Notes under the pieces: generated by a model | Database searches by the model: none | Told to the model about the DNA's origin: nothing | Seen by the model: only the letters and a program-made list of their open reading frames with translations | Position numbers and translations under genes: made by a program | DNA from: Episyrphus balteatus | Taxonomy: Eukaryota; Arthropoda; Insecta; Diptera; Syrphidae | Direction of reading: 5' to 3' | Length of the DNA: 64,000 nt | Assembly (NCBI RefSeq): GCF_945859705.1 | Contig: NC_079134.1 | Location: 81,870,275-81,934,274 of the forward strand | In this document: in pieces, positions 60,532 to 64,000 of the stretch | Position numbering within the stretch: the stretch's first letter is position 1 | Layout of the letters: each line of letters begins with the position of its first letter

Positions 60532-60959
60532 TATATGTGTGTATATTTAGCAATGCAGGTTTCGTAACTCTTTCACTTTTTGAATTTAGGTAATTCTTTT
60601 TTTCGCAGTTGCGTTACAAAGTAATAAGTAGGTAAGGTAGGTAGGAGGTACCTACAATCTACATGTTGAAAAATATTTGTTGGTGCTTTCCTATCAGTCC
60701 GCTGCGTCACGCGGCTGCAAATGTTTTTTGATCATTTAGGTAGGTATGATCTAAAAAAATGGAAAAATAGATTTATCATCTCAGTCATTTCGCAGGACAT
60801 GGTGCGTCGCCGCGCGCCGCCGCAGAGTGGAACGTCTAGTACAAAACTCCGGACACTGGGTGAACATTTTTACTTGCGATATAGGTACTATATATCAAGT
60901 TATGCATTCGTACAAAAAAAAAAAGTTGAGATAACATTTTTCCATGGCATTACGATGGT
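60532..60959. other. No gene recognised
   Basis: Contains TAGGTAGGTA-type phrases, a GC-rich stretch near 60800-60830 (GTCGCCGCGCGCCGCCGC) and no conserved ORF. Confidence 0.4.
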
Positions 60960-61760
60960 AGACAATGCCAAAAAAGTGGGTCCCGGAAGTCTGTCTGTCT
61001 GTCAGTCTGTCTGTCAGTCCGTCTGTCTGTCTGTATAAGGAGCTACAGCCTAAAGGGATGGACCGATTAATGTCAAACTTGGTATTTAGTGTTATTTGGC
61101 GACTCCCCAGAGGGGTTTTTGGAATTAATTGTTTTGGACCAAAAATAACGGTATTTGTCATATACTGATTTTAGTTAAATTGAAATATCTCAAAAACGGC
61201 TCTAACGATTTCGTTTAAAAAATTCAAATGTTAGTTTTAATCTAAGGTCTATCTTCCGATGAAAAAAAATTTGTTTCAAAATCATTAGTAACGGTACCTG
61301 CCATAGAACCGTTTTTTTTTTAAATCTCATTATCTCCGAAACTGCTTATTCGATTTCAACGAAACTTTTTGTGAAGAAGCATCATTATAATTTTAATATA
61401 AGCCAAAAATAAAATTTTGAAAAAAATAATTTTTCGATTTTTAAAAAAATTTGGAAAATTTTTTTTTGAAAAATCAAATTTTCGAAAACGGGACATTGAA
61501 TTTTTTTGAAATTTTGTTTTTAGATGTTGATTAGTGATTTCTACAAAATGGCATACCAATTTTATTTTAAAACTTTTTTTCCAAAAAATTATTTATAAAA
61601 AATTAGTTTTTAAAAAAACGGCTCTAACGATTTTGAAAATTTTTTTTCTAAAAATGCATGTTAATATATCAATCAAAACTGCATACTTGTTTTGGAGGGC
61701 AATTTAATTTCAGATTTTAATATAATTTTTTAAAAAAACGAATTTTATTTTTTTCCGAAT
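60960..61760. repeat. Dispersed repeat with GTCT microsatellite
   Basis: GTCTGTCTGTCTGTCAGTC at 60990-61035 is followed by GGACCGATTAATGTCAAACT and two occurrences of ACGGCTCTAACGATTT (61195 and 61618). Noncoding sequence of this kind, with a GTCTGTCTGT tract and 'CGGCTCTAACGATTT', is widespread in arthropod genomes. ORFs on both strands are not conserved-looking. Confidence 0.55.
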
Positions 61761-62493
61761 TTCTATATAAAGTCTTAAAAATTTAAGCAACTTGAACTCA
61801 AAGAGCAAGTTCGTGCGACCCAGTCGTGCATTTTATTTTTTTCATTCTTGTAAATATTTTTTGTTTGTTAATCATAGAAAATTGTCCCTTCTTTCATAAT
61901 CCACAAGTTATTTTTATCAAAATGTTTTGGTTTCCAAGATACAGAGTCTCAAGTGGGGACTATTTCACAAGAAAAAAAATGATGTTTTTCCTAGAAATTT
62001 TCATACTTTTATATCTGGCTCATTTTTTTAGATATCTTCTTGAAATAAATTTTGTTGATAAGATACTGATATCTATATATATCTAACTATATACTTAAGA
62101 AAAAAATCATAAAATTATATTTCTAATAATTCTAAAACACGTTTTTCTATAACCCTTTTTGAAAATTTTTCTTCAACTTTGAAAAGGTTTTTAAAAAATG
62201 TGTTACGAATTGAGAAAAAAAATATATATAAAACAAAAACAAAAGTACGTATACGCCTTAGTGACCAATTTAGTAGTTTTTTCTTAAATCTAAACATTTT
62301 CGGAATCTAAACATCCTCAAAAAGACAACTAATAGCTAAAGGATATAAACAAATAATAATAAACATTTTAAGACGATGAGGCACCCTGTCATGCAAATGG
62401 AATTCGAAATTCTTGGTTTGGAATTCTCAAGTGTAGCTTGGCTTATCACCAGTTTCTCTAAATCGGTCTTTTTCTTTTGGACCACCAACCTAA
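61761..62493. other. No gene recognised
   Basis: AT-rich sequence; open stretches lack motifs and codon structure. Confidence 0.4.
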
Positions 62494-63991
62494 GGCTAGG
62501 CGCACACATGCGATTTTCAGTCGTTGCTACTAAAAATCGCAGTCGCAACATAAAATTACCGTGCACACACCTGCGACTAAAAAATCGCGCGACTATTTTT
62601 TATTGCAAGAAAAAACATTATGTTTGGTCGAAAAAAAGCTGACCGTTTTTCGATAAAAATAAAATGCATCATCTCAAGATCAAAAGAGCCAGGAGATACT
62701 CACTGTTCAAATCTAATGGTCAAATGACCGCAAAGAAAACAATCACGAAATCCGTTCGTAATAGAAAATTTCATACAAATGGTATCTACGATCGGATTTT
62801 ATGATAAGGTGAATTCATGAAACGGTGTAAGCTCTGGTAAAAGTGGTAAAGTGATAAATGTCTCAAAATTTGGTAAGGGTTTGACAGCTTGTTTACCAGA
62901 TTATAAATAGAAATAGATTCTCTGCAATGTGTATGTTTGTATCTTATTTTAGGCCCCACGAGTACCATTATTTCACCAAAGCATTGAATACTCATTCTAT
63001 AGTACTGGGTAAATTTCTGAGGGTCTTCTCTTAAATTTTTATGAATTTTATGGAATTGTCCTTTTAAATTTCCTATCGATTATAAAAAAAGAGCCACTAC
63101 ACCGAAAAAAAAACCAATATCAAATTAACATTTTTTAAATATCGAATTAACATTTTTTAAATATCAGCCAAAAATGCTCTATAAAATGTGTTTTATGATA
63201 TTTAAAAAGTTAAAACAACATTTTTATTATCAGGATGATATTTAAATGTCACATTTAAATAAAAAATTTAAATAAAAAATTCTTAATGTGTACTAATTTA
63301 AAGGCGCTTTGTGTTTTTTCGAAGTAAAATGTATGATTTACTGAGAAAATTTGATCGGCACTAAGATTTTACTTCACATAGTTTGGGAGAAAATAACAAA
63401 ACAATTATATCACGTATAATAGAAAAAATAATATCACCATTATTTTGTAAAGAATATTCACTTTCAGTAATGTTTTGAAAAAAGAAAGAAAATACTTAAA
63501 ATAATAAAAATAATAAAAAAGAAAAGGAAAGAAATAGGTTTCATTATAATAAACTAAAACGTAAAGTCTAGTCAACATTGATATTTTAATTGTCAAAGTG
63601 AAATTTTCACTATCCACTTAAACTTTAAAAAATGTCAAAATGATATTTTAATTGTCAAAGTGAAATTTTCACTATCCCACCTGAAATTAAAAAATGTCAA
63701 AATGATATGATAAAATATCAAAATTGATATTTTAATTGTTGGACGACTTTTGTCACTGAAAAATGTTAATTTGATAACTAGCTGTTATTATCAAATTTTT
63801 TTTCGATGTATACAACACTTTCTAGTAATATCCATTATTGTACTTAAAATAATTGTTCCAAGTGTCGCACGCGCGGGCAGGTGCATTATATTCTGTATAA
63901 TATATCCTTATGTGCAGCAAAAAAATCGCGAAAAATAGAACCGGATCCATTTTTTTAAACTTTGCGATTTTAAAATCGCAAGTCTGTGCGC
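62494..63991. mobile_element. Probable TIR element with GCGCACACATGCGATTTT ends
   Basis: GCGCACACATGCGATTTT (62500-62517) pairs with AAAATCGCAAGTCTGTGCGC (63972-63991). The subterminal left part repeats AAAATCGC and GCGACTAAAAAATCGCGCGAC. No transposase was seen. It hosts the element at 63100-63808. The right border is near the window end, so a target duplication could not be checked. Confidence 0.5.
63100..63808. mobile_element. Small TIR element flanked by TA
   Basis: It begins CACCGAAAAAAAAACCAATA and has TATCAAATTAACATTTTT near the left end, with AAAAATGTTAATTTGATA near the right end, which finishes TTTTTTTTCGATG. TA flanks both ends (63098-63099, 63809-63810). Inside, a unit of about 75 bp with GATATTTTAATTGTCAAAGT is repeated (63578 and 63641). 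Confidence 0.55.
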
Positions 63992-64000
63992 TCTCATTTA

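Noticed and set aside
60721..61168. ORFs through the GTCT tract (Ser/Val/Cys-rich)
   Set aside because: Low-complexity translation of the GTCTGTCTGT repeat on both strands.

Overview
This window looks like AT-rich, intron-containing animal DNA, almost certainly from an insect and probably a fly. The host evidence is three consecutive exons of a focal adhesion kinase gene (Fak) at 24785-25580 on the + strand, with consensus splice sites and introns of 58 and 52 bp, a size typical of Diptera. Everything else that can be recognised is transposable element sequence or simple repeat. No bacterial-type genes, operons, tRNA, rRNA or CRISPR arrays were seen.

Layout. 1-8760: head-to-tail units (period 6862 bp) of a decayed errantivirus-like LTR retrotransposon on the - strand. 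Each unit keeps an LTR carrying a LINE insertion, the end of integrase, and an env split by about 4 kb of non-coding foldback and short-TIR elements. 8763-16978: an 8.2 kb imperfect palindrome made of at least four, possibly five, elements nested inside one another, including a hAT transposon with a clean 8-bp target-site duplication. 17000-17650: a gag fragment of a second LTR retrotransposon. 18277-22304: another foldback element, abutting an unbroken 1.3 kb TATC microsatellite (22303-23617). 23951-24503: a MITE. 24785-25580: the Fak exons. 25581-28562: intron-like DNA and a minisatellite. 28563-32985: a nearly full-length RTE-like LINE with a 17-bp target-site duplication, itself interrupted by a 1.34 kb palindromic element. 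33277-34860: a Harbinger-like MITE, a dead Tc1 element and a LINE 3' tail. 34861-37797: an APE-type LINE (Jockey/CR1-like). 37800-56521: the errantivirus units and the giant palindrome again. 57408-60531: foldback fragments, then a Tc1 element split by a foldback flanked by TTAA. 60532-64000: dispersed non-coding repeats and two more TIR elements.

The largest structural fact is that 1 to about 17390 reappears at 39132 to about 56521 with a constant offset of 39131. I saw no difference in the stretches compared. Identity then drops abruptly to a few percent divergence inside the gag fragment. This is either a very recent segmental duplication or an assembly artefact. A related fact is that Fak stops in the middle of its kinase domain, with no further exon seen in the remaining 38 kb.

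No element looks intact enough to be autonomous. The protein-coding TE remnants (integrase, env, gag, hAT, Tc1, two LINEs) all carry stops, frameshifts or deletions. The dominant theme is long-inverted-repeat elements: at least seven separate palindromic or foldback structures, several with diagnostic target-site duplications (TTA, TTAA, TA, 8-9 bp). Coordinates of element edges are read by eye and may be off by some bases unless a target-site duplication is given.
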